This document shows, one piece after another, positions 8,147 through 16,042 of a stretch of 64,000 bases of DNA. Every line of letters begins with the position of its first letter. Position 1 is the stretch's first letter. This DNA is from JBCBAP01 sp038532435 (GTDB lineage: Bacteria; Pseudomonadota; Alphaproteobacteria; Rhodobacterales; Rhodobacteraceae). The stretch lies in contig JBCBAP010000002.1 in the NCBI GenBank assembly GCA_038532435.1, positions 62,001 through 126,000 on the forward strand. Reading direction: 5' to 3'. The notes beneath the pieces are model-generated. The model did not search any database, was not told where the DNA came from, and was given only the letters and a program-made list of their open reading frames with translations. A program made the position numbers and the translations under genes.

Positions 8147-9061
8147 CTAGCGGTCCGCGAGCGGGTGGGAGGTCAGGACAAGCTCCTTCAGACGATCCTC
8201 GAGCACGTGGGTGTAGATCTCCGTCGTCGAAATGTCCGAGTGCCCCAGCAGCATCTGGATCACCCGCAGGTCTGCACCGTTCGCGAGGAGGTGCGTGGCG
8301 AAGGCGTGGCGCAGCGCGTGGGGAGAGATCGCCGCGGGTGACAGTCCTGCCTCGACCGCAATCTCCTTGATCAGGGTGAAAAACCGCACCCGGGTCATGT
8401 GGCCCTGCTTTGCCCGGCTCGGAAACAGGAACTTCGAGGGCTGCCCGGTCGCCTCCTCGGTCGCATCACGTTCCTGCAGCCATGCGCGAAGTGCTGTCTG
8501 TGCATCGGGGGAAAGCGGGACCATGCGGTCCTTCCCCCCCTTGCCGCGGACGAGGATCATCTGCGGATCGCCTCGAACGGCGGCAACGGGAAGCGAGACC
8601 AGTTCAGTGACCCGCAGACCGGTGGCATAGAGGAGCTCGAGCAGGCAGGTGTTGCGCAGCCGGTCCGCCGGCCTACGCCCCGTGCGGCGTGCGGCGTCAA
8701 GCAGCCGGTCGACATCTCCCTCGCTGATCGTCTTGGGCAAATGTCGGGCGCGTCCGGGCCCCTTGATCTGGGCCGCCGGATCGTCGGTCCGCCACCCCTC
8801 GAGAAAGGCGAAGCGGTGGAACTGTCGGATCGCGGACAGGCGTCGCGCGCGGGTGGCCCGCGCCAGACCCTCCGCCTCCAGCCCCGCGAGAAAGGCTTCA
8901 ATGTCCGCGCGCTTAGCAGAGAGCGCCGTGCGCCCCTCATGTTCCAGATGCTCCACGTAGAGCGTCAGATCTCGCGCATAGGCCGCGATCGTGTTGGCAG
9001 AAGCGTCCTGTTCCGCCCGGATGGCTGTGAGAAAGGCCTCGATCTTGCGCGCATCGCTCAT
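8147..9061 (-). CDS. xerD: Site-specific tyrosine recombinase XerD
   Basis: A 304-residue recombinase of normal length that resolves chromosome dimers at dif with XerC. The N-terminal SAM-like core-binding domain (about 1-90) precedes the catalytic domain. The catalytic set is visible: arginine in ATGLRVTELVSL, lysine in RGKGGKDRMVPL, histidine-x-x-arginine in HALRHAFATHLL, histidine in MLLGHSDISTTEIYTH and the terminal tyrosine in the same motif. Its start overlaps the stop of the upstream secreted-protein gene by four bases (ATGA), so it is translationally coupled to it. No dif site was recognised nearby. Confidence 0.95.
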   Translation of the reverse strand: MSDARKIEAFLTAIRAEQDASANTIAAYARDLTLYVEHLEHEGRTALSAKRADIEAFLAGLEAEGLARATRARRLSAIRQFHRFAFLEGWRTDDPAAQIKGPGRARHLPKTISEGDVDRLLDAARRTGRRPADRLRNTCLLELLYATGLRVTELVSLPVAAVRGDPQMILVRGKGGKDRMVPLSPDAQTALRAWLQERDATEEATGQPSKFLFPSRAKQGHMTRVRFFTLIKEIAVEAGLSPAAISPHALRHAFATHLLANGADLRVIQMLLGHSDISTTEIYTHVLEDRLKELVLTSHPLADR

Positions 9062-10584
9062 GGCTGGCCGAACAGGGTTTCGACCGCGATCTGCCGGGCG
9101 ACCCGCCCCTGTCCCGCCGCGTCGAGCGCGGAGAGCGCGCTGCGGAAGTCCGCGGGCTCGACGGCGGCGCCCGCGTCCAGAATGCGCAGAGCTGCGAGGA
9201 TCGCCTCGCCCTCCCGCCCGCCTTCGGTCAGCAGCCGCAGGGGATCGTCCGCCTCCGCCCCGTCGCGAAACGCGCGCAGCGCAGCGTCTGCCCTGACCTC
9301 GCCATCACCGGCGGCAGCGGGCAACGGATCGGTGAAATCGCTGCCCCGGGCAAGCGCGAGGGCGGCACGGTGGAGCCACTGTGCCTCGCCAGGTAGCCAA
9401 GCGCCTGCTGCAATCGACTTGCCATCGAGAAGCAGCAGCTCTGCCACCCGTCCGGACGGGCGGGGGCGCTGTTTGATCAGCGTACCGGCATACATGCGTG
9501 CGAGCGCGGGGCGCAGCCCCTGGGGCGAAAGCGCGGTGTCAGCCGCCGCAAGCGCCTCCTCCCATTCCTCGCCATCGAGTGCTGCGTCGAGATCCTGGAT
9601 CGCGCCCGCACGGCCCCAGACACCGCCGGACGCCGCAGGCGGACGCGCCCGATAGGCCGCTTGCAGGATCCGCGGGGGTGTCGTGGACTGGCGGACAAGC
9701 CGCTCGGCCACTTCAATCCTGTCGCGCACGGTCGCGGTATCCGACAGGTCCCAATGCAGGAACGCAAGGGGCAGAGGCTCCGCCGGGCGGGGCTGGCCGA
9801 TCGCCTCGCGCACGACAAAGTCGAGCGGGGTCAGCGGCGATGGCGCGTCGAGTTCCTCATCTGTCGCGAAGAGTTCCGGATCGAGGAACCACGACATGTG
9901 CGTCGCCCGCAGCGGGTCGATCGCCTCGATCCGCTCCCCCACAGAGAGGGTGAAGGCAGCCGAACGCCAGTCGCCCCGCCGCACGGTGCAAAAGACCTGC
10001 GCCTGAATGCTGGGCGCAAACTCCGGGAAGGCCGCGATACGATCGCACGCCCTTTCCGTGTCGCCCGCCAGAAGGCTCGCATCGAACATCCGGCGGAACA
10101 CATCGCGGCTCGGGTCGCCGATGAGCGCCATGAGCGCGCGCGCCTCCTCCAGCGCGCCGAGCATGAGCAGCATATCGATCCGTGAGAGCAACAGGTTCGA
10201 TTGCTGGGATCCGCCGGCGGGTGGCGCGGTGCGCGCCAGCAGAAGCCGGGCGTAGAGCGCGCGCGCCGCGGGCACACCCGTGCCCTTGACCTGCCGCATC
10301 AGGCTCCGGATGCGCAGCCCGCTCGACCGGCCCCAGACCTGCTTGGAGAATCCGGTGTTGGCACTCGGCAGCAACCCTATCCCGTCGAAGGAAAGGGGTG
10401 GCAAGCTTTCCTGCGTGACCTTTCCACCGGTACTGCCCGGGGTGACGGACGGCGTCGCCCGCCCCGGATCGGCAAGCACATCAGACAGCCAGTCGATGGC
10501 GCTCAGGGGCGCATCCTGCGCCGCGGCATGTCCCGCTGTCAGCGACAGAAGAACCGCGGCAGCGATCTTACGAACCGAGATCAA
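9058..10584 (-). CDS. Exported alpha-helical protein of unknown function in the xerD operon
   Basis: A 508-residue protein. I start it at the TTG at 10584, which has GAGGAGG eight bases upstream and gives a signal peptide ending AGHAAAQ; this overlaps the end of the small upstream gene by 17 bases. The mature protein begins DAPLSAIDWLSDVL and is rich in alanine, leucine and arginine, with helix-turn-helix spacing that suggests solenoid (TPR-like) repeats, for example ALEEARALMALIGDPSRDVFRRMFDASLLAGDTERA. No enzyme motif or cysteine pattern is visible. Coupling to xerD and to a 45-residue membrane protein suggests a periplasmic envelope role, possibly linked to division, but that is inference. 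I do not recognise the family. Confidence 0.75.
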   Translation of the reverse strand: MISVRKIAAAVLLSLTAGHAAAQDAPLSAIDWLSDVLADPGRATPSVTPGSTGGKVTQESLPPLSFDGIGLLPSANTGFSKQVWGRSSGLRIRSLMRQVKGTGVPAARALYARLLLARTAPPAGGSQQSNLLLSRIDMLLMLGALEEARALMALIGDPSRDVFRRMFDASLLAGDTERACDRIAAFPEFAPSIQAQVFCTVRRGDWRSAAFTLSVGERIEAIDPLRATHMSWFLDPELFATDEELDAPSPLTPLDFVVREAIGQPRPAEPLPLAFLHWDLSDTATVRDRIEVAERLVRQSTTPPRILQAAYRARPPAASGGVWGRAGAIQDLDAALDGEEWEEALAAADTALSPQGLRPALARMYAGTLIKQRPRPSGRVAELLLLDGKSIAAGAWLPGEAQWLHRAALALARGSDFTDPLPAAAGDGEVRADAALRAFRDGAEADDPLRLLTEGGREGEAILAALRILDAGAAVEPADFRSALSALDAAGQGRVARQIAVETLFGQP

Positions 10585-10705
10585 GGGGTACGACCTCCTC
10601 GACCGTCGAGCGCGGCGCGGGCAGATCGGCAAACATGGCATAGACCGCGAAGCCAGCCACGGCGATCAGCAGCAACACGATCAAATAGAGCAGCACACGT
10701 CCCAT
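10568..10705 (-). CDS. Small single-pass membrane protein (45 residues)
   Basis: A short frame that begins with ATG at 10705 and stops with TAA at 10568. Residues 4-25 form one hydrophobic segment (VLLYLIVLLLIAVAGFAVYA), followed by a short soluble tail (FADLPAPRSTVEEVVPLDLGS). Its last codons contain the ribosome-binding site and TTG start of the 508-residue exported protein, so the two genes overlap and are probably translationally coupled. The combination of one membrane anchor and a proline-rich acidic tail gives no function. A coding origin is supported by the reading-frame overlap and hydrophobic composition, not by homology. Confidence 0.65.
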   Translation of the reverse strand: MGRVLLYLIVLLLIAVAGFAVYAMFADLPAPRSTVEEVVPLDLGS

Positions 10706-10859
10706 GCGCCTGTGTCCTTTGCCTCATGCGCACGTCATCGCGTTGCGCTATTTTTTTCAGATGTTATCACTCAAAACCGAGGCAGGTCCACCGTAAGCCA
10801 CAGGGGCGCGGGGCGGCGCCTCGTCCGACTCCGTTTTGCCATCAAGGTGTTGCACCCGC

Positions 10860-11438
10860 GTGACCGACCCAGCCACCACCGCAAGCCTGAAACGGCCGAT
10901 CATCCTGATCGGACTCATGGGGGCCGGAAAGACCAGCGTCGGCCGGAGGCTCGCAAGCCGTATCGGGGCACAGTTCGTGGACTCCGATGCGGAGATCGAG
11001 GCGGCGGCGGGCATGAGCATTCCGGAAATCTTTCAGGTCCACGGGGAGCCGCACTTCCGTGCCGGGGAGCGCAAGGTGATCTCCCGCCTGCTCGATGGTC
11101 CGCCCCGTGTGGTGGCGACCGGCGGCGGGGCCTTCATGGCGCCGGAGACGCGGGAAGCGGCGCTGCAGGTGGGCACCGTCGTTTGGCTCGATGCAGACCT
11201 CGACACGCTCTTTGCCCGGGTGTCGCGGAAACCCGGGCGCCCGCTTCTCGCGCAGGACGACCCGAAGGCGGTGCTCGCTGCTCTCATGGATGATCGCTAT
11301 CCCATCTATGCGCGGGCCCATGTGCGGGTGAGGTCCACACCGCAGGCAAGCCATGATGAGATGGCGGCAGCCATCCTTGAGGCCGTTGCGGCGTTCGACG
11401 TCACCCGCGCGGCGGCCGACCGCACCTTCCAGTCCTGA
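10860..11438 (+). CDS. aroK: Shikimate kinase AroK
   Basis: AroK phosphorylates shikimate at O3 using ATP, the fifth step of the chorismate pathway. The 192-residue protein shows Walker A GLMGAGKTS, the shikimate-binding aspartate in VDSDAEIE, the arginine in HFRAGERKVI, TGGGAF (Walker B-like loop) and the lid arginine in GRPLL. I use the GTG at 10860 (MTDPATT), preceded by AAGGTG. A longer frame from TTG at 10836 adds cysteine-rich residues unlike the family. aroB follows after ten bases, so the pair forms one operon, the standard aroKB arrangement. Confidence 0.93.
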   Translation: MTDPATTASLKRPIILIGLMGAGKTSVGRRLASRIGAQFVDSDAEIEAAAGMSIPEIFQVHGEPHFRAGERKVISRLLDGPPRVVATGGGAFMAPETREAALQVGTVVWLDADLDTLFARVSRKPGRPLLAQDDPKAVLAALMDDRYPIYARAHVRVRSTPQASHDEMAAAILEAVAAFDVTRAAADRTFQS

Positions 11439-11448
11439 AAGGCTGACC

Positions 11449-12567
11449 ATGACAGAGACCCGGCTCACCGTGCCAATTGGCGAGCGCAGCTATGACATCC
11501 TGATCGGGCCGGGTCTGATCCGCCGGGCGGGTTCAGAGATTGCACCGCTGCTGCGCCGCCCCCGCGTCGCGGTCATCACCGACGAGACGGTCGCGGCCCT
11601 GCATCTCGACACCCTGCGTGACGGTCTGGCAGAGGCGGGGATCGCCATGAGTGCCCTCTCCCTTCCCGCGGGAGAGAAGACGAAAGGATGGCAGGGCATC
11701 GAACGCGCGGTCGAGTGGCTGATCGCGGAACAGGTTGAGCGGGACGACATCGTGGTCGCCTTCGGCGGCGGCGTGATCGGGGATCTCGCCGGGTTTGCCG
11801 CGGCGATCCTCCGCCGGGGGGTTGCTTTCGTGCAGATCCCGACCACCCTGCTCGCCCAGGTGGACAGCTCCGTTGGTGGGAAGACCGGCATCAACTCACC
11901 CCAGGGCAAGAATCTGGTTGGTGCGTTCCACCAGCCGCTCCGCGTGCTCGCCGACGTGGATGTGCTGGGCACCCTTGACCAGCGCGACTTTCTCGCGGGC
12001 TACGGAGAGGTGGTCAAATACGGTCTGCTCGGCGATTTCGACTTTTTCGAATGGCTCGAAGGGCAGGGCCCAGCTATCGCCGCCGGAGATCAGGCCGCGC
12101 GGATCGAGGCGGTTCGCCGGTCCTGCCAGATGAAGGCCGATATCGTCGCGCGTGACGAGACGGAGCGGGGCGACCGTGCCTTGCTCAATCTCGGCCACAC
12201 GTTCGGCCACGCGCTTGAGGCCGCAACCGAATACTCGGACCGGCTGCTCCATGGGGAGGGGGTGGCCATCGGGTGCGCGCTCGCCTTCGAAACCTCCCAA
12301 CGGCTCGGGCTGTGCGCGCAGGAGGCTCCGTCGCGGGTCCGTGCGCATCTCAGCCGTATGGGTATGAAGACGACCCTGCGCGACATTCCCGGGGATCTGC
12401 CCGGGGCGGAGACGCTCATCGCGCTGATGGGACAGGACAAGAAAGTCCGCGACGGGCAGATCGCGTTCATTCTCGCCCGCGGTATCGGGGAGGTGTTCGT
12501 GACCCGTGATGTGGATCCCGCCATCGTGCGCCAAGTGCTCGAAGATGCGCTTGCGGAGCGCGGCTAG
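11449..12567 (+). CDS. aroB: 3-dehydroquinate synthase AroB
   Basis: AroB converts DAHP to 3-dehydroquinate, the second chorismate-pathway step, with NAD and a divalent metal. The 372-residue protein contains the dinucleotide-binding segment FGGGVIGDLAGFAAA, the substrate loop LAQVDSSVGGKTGIN, and the metal-ligand motifs GHTFGHALEA and HGEGVAIG. The ATG at 11449 is ten bases behind aroK, with a GAAAGG-type ribosome site overlapping the aroK stop. A longer in-frame extension back into aroK was rejected because it is the shadow of aroK codons. Confidence 0.95.
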   Translation: MTETRLTVPIGERSYDILIGPGLIRRAGSEIAPLLRRPRVAVITDETVAALHLDTLRDGLAEAGIAMSALSLPAGEKTKGWQGIERAVEWLIAEQVERDDIVVAFGGGVIGDLAGFAAAILRRGVAFVQIPTTLLAQVDSSVGGKTGINSPQGKNLVGAFHQPLRVLADVDVLGTLDQRDFLAGYGEVVKYGLLGDFDFFEWLEGQGPAIAAGDQAARIEAVRRSCQMKADIVARDETERGDRALLNLGHTFGHALEAATEYSDRLLHGEGVAIGCALAFETSQRLGLCAQEAPSRVRAHLSRMGMKTTLRDIPGDLPGAETLIALMGQDKKVRDGQIAFILARGIGEVFVTRDVDPAIVRQVLEDALAERG

Positions 12568-12576
12568 CCGCCGAAT

Positions 12577-13785
12577 CTACCGCGCGCCAAGTCCCAGATG
12601 CATCGCCGCCTGTTTGAGCGGCCCGATCCCGGACAGTGCACGAAGCCCGATCCGACGAAGGTCCCGCAGCGGCTGAGCCTCGGTCATCGCCGCGCGGTTG
12701 AGCAGGTCCACGCCAGTAATACGCAGGGCCACATCCGGCCGTCGCGCGCGGGCGTAGCGGGCGAGCAGGTCGGACGTTCCGATATCCTTGCCCGCGCTTC
12801 GCGCAGTCGTCACCAGATCGAGCAGGGTTTCGATATCCGCAAGGCTCATGTTGAGACCCTGTGCGCCAATGGGCGGCATCACGTGGGCGGCCTCGGCAAT
12901 GAGCGCCGTGCGCGGACCGGAAAGCCGGGAAGCGGTCTGGCTGATGATGGGCCAGATCCTGCGAGGGGATGCGGGCGTGAGCCGCCCGAGAACGCCGCAG
13001 GCCCGCGCGTTCAGCGCCTCGGTAAATGCCTCATCCGGCATCGCATAGAGTTCGGCGGCCCGCGCCCCGGTCTCTATCCACACCACCGCGGAACGGTTCT
13101 GCGTGCCCTCTGGACGGAGGGGCACGAGTGTGAAGGGGCCGCCGGTGCGGTGGATCTCCGTTGAGATATCCTCGTGGGGCAGATCGTGGTTTACCGCGAA
13201 CACGAGTGCCTTCTGCCCGTATCGGGTCGTGCGAGCCCCGATGCCCAGCGCCTCACGAACGAAGGAGTTTCGCCCGTCGGCGCCAATCACAAGCTCAGCT
13301 GCTACGCTAGTTCCGTCGGTCAGCGTGACGCGGGCATGGTCCGATCGCACGAGCAGGTCGCTGACGCCAACGCCTGTACGCAACTCCGCAAGCGGCAGTT
13401 TGGCGATGAACCCGGTCATCTCCCGTCGGAGGAGCCAGTTTGGAAGGTTGTAGCCGAACACCTCCTGCCCGATCTCGCGCGCGGTGAAGTCCGCAACCTC
13501 CCGGATGCCATTCTCTTCGCCGCCCGCATCCGCGAGGCGCATAACGCGCAACGGGGCGGCAAAGGGGGCGAGGGCCGACCACAAGCCTACCCGCTCCATC
13601 AGGGTGATCGAAGGCATGAGGAACGCGGTGCTGCGCAGGTCGGACCCGTCCGCTGCCGCCTCTGTCACCGGTGGTACCGGGTCGACGCACAAAACCGTCA
13701 GGCCCTCGGCCGCAAGGGCAATGGTCGCCATCAGGCCGGCGACACCTCCGCCAGCGATGACCACATCTGTCTGGATCCGCTCCAT
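12577..13785 (-). CDS. UbiH/UbiF/COQ6-family FAD-dependent hydroxylase
   Basis: A 402-residue flavoprotein monooxygenase related to the ubiquinone-ring hydroxylases. The FAD-binding N-terminal fold has DVVIAGGGVAGLMATIAL, the second FAD/NADPH motif LVIGADGRNSFVREALG, and the third motif AEAAHVMPPIGAQGLNMSLAD. The third motif normally reads GDAAH. Here the aspartate that contacts the FAD ribityl group is glutamate, so activity or cofactor binding may differ. Ubiquinone synthesis is the likely pathway. The ring position hydroxylated cannot be told (UbiH, UbiI, UbiF or the alphaproteobacterial UbiL/UbiM types). It is convergent with aroB. Confidence 0.82.
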   Translation of the reverse strand: MERIQTDVVIAGGGVAGLMATIALAAEGLTVLCVDPVPPVTEAAADGSDLRSTAFLMPSITLMERVGLWSALAPFAAPLRVMRLADAGGEENGIREVADFTAREIGQEVFGYNLPNWLLRREMTGFIAKLPLAELRTGVGVSDLLVRSDHARVTLTDGTSVAAELVIGADGRNSFVREALGIGARTTRYGQKALVFAVNHDLPHEDISTEIHRTGGPFTLVPLRPEGTQNRSAVVWIETGARAAELYAMPDEAFTEALNARACGVLGRLTPASPRRIWPIISQTASRLSGPRTALIAEAAHVMPPIGAQGLNMSLADIETLLDLVTTARSAGKDIGTSDLLARYARARRPDVALRITGVDLLNRAAMTEAQPLRDLRRIGLRALSGIGPLKQAAMHLGLGAR

Positions 13786-13827
13786 AAGTAAAAAGATAGG
13801 CCGCAGCCCCCGGCCCGGGAAGGGCGA

Positions 13828-14469
13828 TCAGACGAGCTGCGTCAGAAAGCCCTTGAGGTTGTCTGTGCGGAATTCGATGTGGGGGGCGACATGATCTCCG
13901 TCGACCAGGACCGTTCGCATCCCCCGCGCATGCGGAACCCGCAGGTTGTGCGGATCGTCCTCGAACATCGCGGCGTTCGCTCCATTGATCCGCGCCTTTG
14001 AAAACACGTGGTCGAACGCCTGCCTTTCCGGCTTGGGGGTGTAAAGCGCATCTTCGGTACCGTAGAGCGCCTCGAATACCCCCTTCAGGCCGCATGCTTC
14101 TGTCACCCGCCGCGCATGCTCCCGGGTGCCGTTGGTGAAGACGATCTTGCGTCCGGGCAGCGCGCGGATCGCCTCCCGCAAGTCCGGATCGGGACGGAGA
14201 GCGCTCAGATCGAGGTCGTGGACCTCGCGCAGGAACGGTTCAGGGTCGATCCCGTGGTTGCGCACGAGCCCGGCCACGGTCGCCCCGTGATCGCGGAAAT
14301 AGCTTCGCTGCATTTCGCTGGCCGTCGGTTCGTCGACGTCGAGCTCCCGCTGGATGTAGCCGACGATCAGCTGATCCATCTGGCCGAACACGTCCGCGTC
14401 CCGCGAATAGAGCGTGTTGTCGAGGTCGAAGACCCATTCGTTTACATGGGAGAAGTGATCGTAGGGCAT
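13828..14469 (-). CDS. HAD-superfamily pyrimidine 5'-nucleotidase
   Basis: A 213-residue HAD subfamily IA hydrolase. Motif I is VFDLDNTLYS (nucleophile and acid aspartates), motif II is IVFTNGTREHARRV, motif III lysine lies in TPKPERQAFDHV, and motif IV is AMFEDDPHNLRVP. The DNTLYSRDADVFGQ and TPKP segments match the pyrimidine-nucleotidase (Sdt1-like) subgroup, which removes phosphate from pyrimidine nucleoside monophosphates. The start at 14469 faces the divergent GntR gene across a 169-base spacer holding a regulator palindrome. Substrate range is inferred from subfamily. Confidence 0.85.
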   Translation of the reverse strand: MPYDHFSHVNEWVFDLDNTLYSRDADVFGQMDQLIVGYIQRELDVDEPTASEMQRSYFRDHGATVAGLVRNHGIDPEPFLREVHDLDLSALRPDPDLREAIRALPGRKIVFTNGTREHARRVTEACGLKGVFEALYGTEDALYTPKPERQAFDHVFSKARINGANAAMFEDDPHNLRVPHARGMRTVLVDGDHVAPHIEFRTDNLKGFLTQLV

Positions 14470-14602
14470 GAAATCTCACCGGAACTGGTCCCTGCTACTT
14501 AAGTCGAACCGACTGTCATCGCCAGGGGATTCGCCGAGCCGTGAAGTCCGCGTGACCGGTCTGCTTGACTCCGATGGTACCCCGGTTGCACATTTCAGCA
14601 CC

Positions 14603-14619
14603 ATGGTATGCAATACCAT
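14603..14619. promoter_or_regulatory. Perfect palindrome, probable GntR/FCD operator
   Basis: ATGGTAT, GCA, ATACCAT is an exact inverted repeat (7-bp arms, 3-bp centre) lying 20 bases before the ATG of the GntR-family regulator. It contains TGGT and ACCA at the spacing used by FadR/GntR proteins (the TNGT...ACNA half-sites). It probably binds the adjacent regulator and controls the regulator-hydratase operon; the divergent nucleotidase gene may be affected too. Binding is inferred. Confidence 0.6.
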
Positions 14620-14638
14620 ACCGAAAAAGGACGAAACG

Positions 14639-15283
14639 ATGCACGCGCCCGAACCCGGACCCACCGACGCCTACTCCCGCATTCTCGGCTCCATCGACCT
14701 TGGGGACTACTCTCCGGGGGACCGGCTGGTGGAATCTGAACTGGCGGACCGGCTCGGCATGTCTCGGACCCCGATCCGAGAAGCGCTGCAGCGGCTGGAG
14801 ACGCAGGGGGTCTTGTCCCGGGATGGGCGGAGCCTCATCGTCGCGAGCCTCGATCACGATCAACTGGGCGAACTCTACGTTGTTCGGGCGGAGCTTGAGG
14901 GCCTTGCGGCCCGGCTCGCCGCGCAACATGCAGCGCCGGAGGAAATCCGGGTACTCAACGACATGGTCGCCGATGACCGCGCGCTCCTCAACGATCCGGA
15001 GGAGATGAGCCGGGCCAACAAGCGGTTTCACCGGCAGATCCACCTTGCCAGCCACAACCGCTACCTGATCCAGCAGCTCGAGAGTGTTCGCCGCTCCATG
15101 GCACTGCTGGCCACCACCTCCTTCAGCGCGGAGGGACGCCCGGAGATTGCGATCGAGGAGCATGCTGCCATCGTCGCCGCCATTGAGGCGCGGGATGGGG
15201 AGGCAGCTGACGAGGCCGCACGGGTCCATATATCTACCGCCTACGAAACACGGCTCAAGATCGACGCGGGCGCCGGTCGCTAG
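14639..15283 (+). CDS. GntR-family transcriptional regulator, FCD (FadR-like) type
   Basis: A 214-residue regulator. The ATG at 14639 is used because of AAAAGGACG just upstream and because the palindrome at 14603-14619 would otherwise lie inside the coding region. The winged-helix GntR domain (about 1-75) has SRTPIREALQRLETQGVL. The C-terminal FCD domain (about 85-210) has the metal-binding histidines in FHRQIHLASHN and EEHAAIVAAIEARD. FCD regulators usually bind organic acids. The hydratase-like gene begins two bases after its stop, so that enzyme or its substrate is the probable target. Autoregulation through the palindrome is expected. Confidence 0.85.
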   Translation: MHAPEPGPTDAYSRILGSIDLGDYSPGDRLVESELADRLGMSRTPIREALQRLETQGVLSRDGRSLIVASLDHDQLGELYVVRAELEGLAARLAAQHAAPEEIRVLNDMVADDRALLNDPEEMSRANKRFHRQIHLASHNRYLIQQLESVRRSMALLATTSFSAEGRPEIAIEEHAAIVAAIEARDGEAADEAARVHISTAYETRLKIDAGAGR

Positions 15284-15285
15284 AC

Positions 15286-16038
15286 ATGCGCGATCTCGAT
15301 GGGATCGCCGCGGAAATCCACGCGGCACGGCGGGATCGGTCGCCGTTCCGGGTCTATCCTGCTCTCGATATCGCGGCAGGCTTCGACGTGCAGGATCGGG
15401 TGACCGCGCGGTCCGGTCCGGTGGGGGGCTACAAGATCGCGTGGAATTCCGCCAAGCTGATGGCCGATTACCGCATGCCCCATCCGGGCGCTGCCCGCAT
15501 CCTCGCCGCAGACATCCACGAGGATGGCGCAGTACTCGATCGCACCGCCTATCGCGAACTGCTCATGGAGCCGGAGATCGCTGTCATCCTCGGCCAGCCG
15601 GTCACACCCGACCATCCGTGGGACTGCGCGGATGACCTCCGGGAGCGGGTCGCACGGTTCGTGCCCGCGATCGAGCTGCTTGATCGGAGGGGTGCGCAGG
15701 AGCTTCATGCGCCGTCGATCCTTGCGGGGAATGTTTTCAACTGCGGGATCGTGCTGGGCGGGCCGGGGGCCGGACCCGATGCGGATCTCACCTCCCACTG
15801 CACGGTGACCTGCGCCGGGCGGGTTCTTTGCGATGCGCCGGACACGGCGCCGCAACCCGTGCTGGAGGCGATGGCGTTCTTGGTGAGACACTACACCTCC
15901 CGGGGCGTAACGCTCCACGCGGGCCAGGTGCTGATGTGCGGCACCCATGCGGGCATCACCCCGCTCGCGCCCGGTGACGAGGTGACGATGACCGTCACCG
16001 GGCTTGGGTCTGTCAGCCTCTGCGTCGCGGAGGGTTGA
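15286..16038 (+). CDS. 2-keto-4-pentenoate hydratase / fumarylacetoacetase-fold enzyme
   Basis: A 250-residue protein of the FAH/hydratase superfamily, which acts on 2-oxo-acids with a divalent metal. Core segments visible are GGYKIAWNSAKL, MEPEIAVILGQPV, FVPAIELLDRR, ILAGNVFNCGIVLG and LMCGTHAGITPLAPGD. The metal-ligand glutamates lie in MEPEIA and PAIELLD. The length and the GYKIA motif favour the 2-hydroxypenta-2,4-dienoate hydratase (MhpD-like) branch rather than fumarylacetoacetate hydrolases. It is the second gene of an operon with the GntR regulator, so it probably belongs to a small inducible catabolic unit. Substrate is not known. Confidence 0.8.
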   Translation: MRDLDGIAAEIHAARRDRSPFRVYPALDIAAGFDVQDRVTARSGPVGGYKIAWNSAKLMADYRMPHPGAARILAADIHEDGAVLDRTAYRELLMEPEIAVILGQPVTPDHPWDCADDLRERVARFVPAIELLDRRGAQELHAPSILAGNVFNCGIVLGGPGAGPDADLTSHCTVTCAGRVLCDAPDTAPQPVLEAMAFLVRHYTSRGVTLHAGQVLMCGTHAGITPLAPGDEVTMTVTGLGSVSLCVAEG

Positions 16039-16042
16039 GGGC

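Noticed and set aside
8399..9655. 418-residue plus-strand frame across xerD and the exported-protein gene
   Set aside because: It is antisense to two well-supported genes, has arginine and serine-rich sequence and no recognisable domain.
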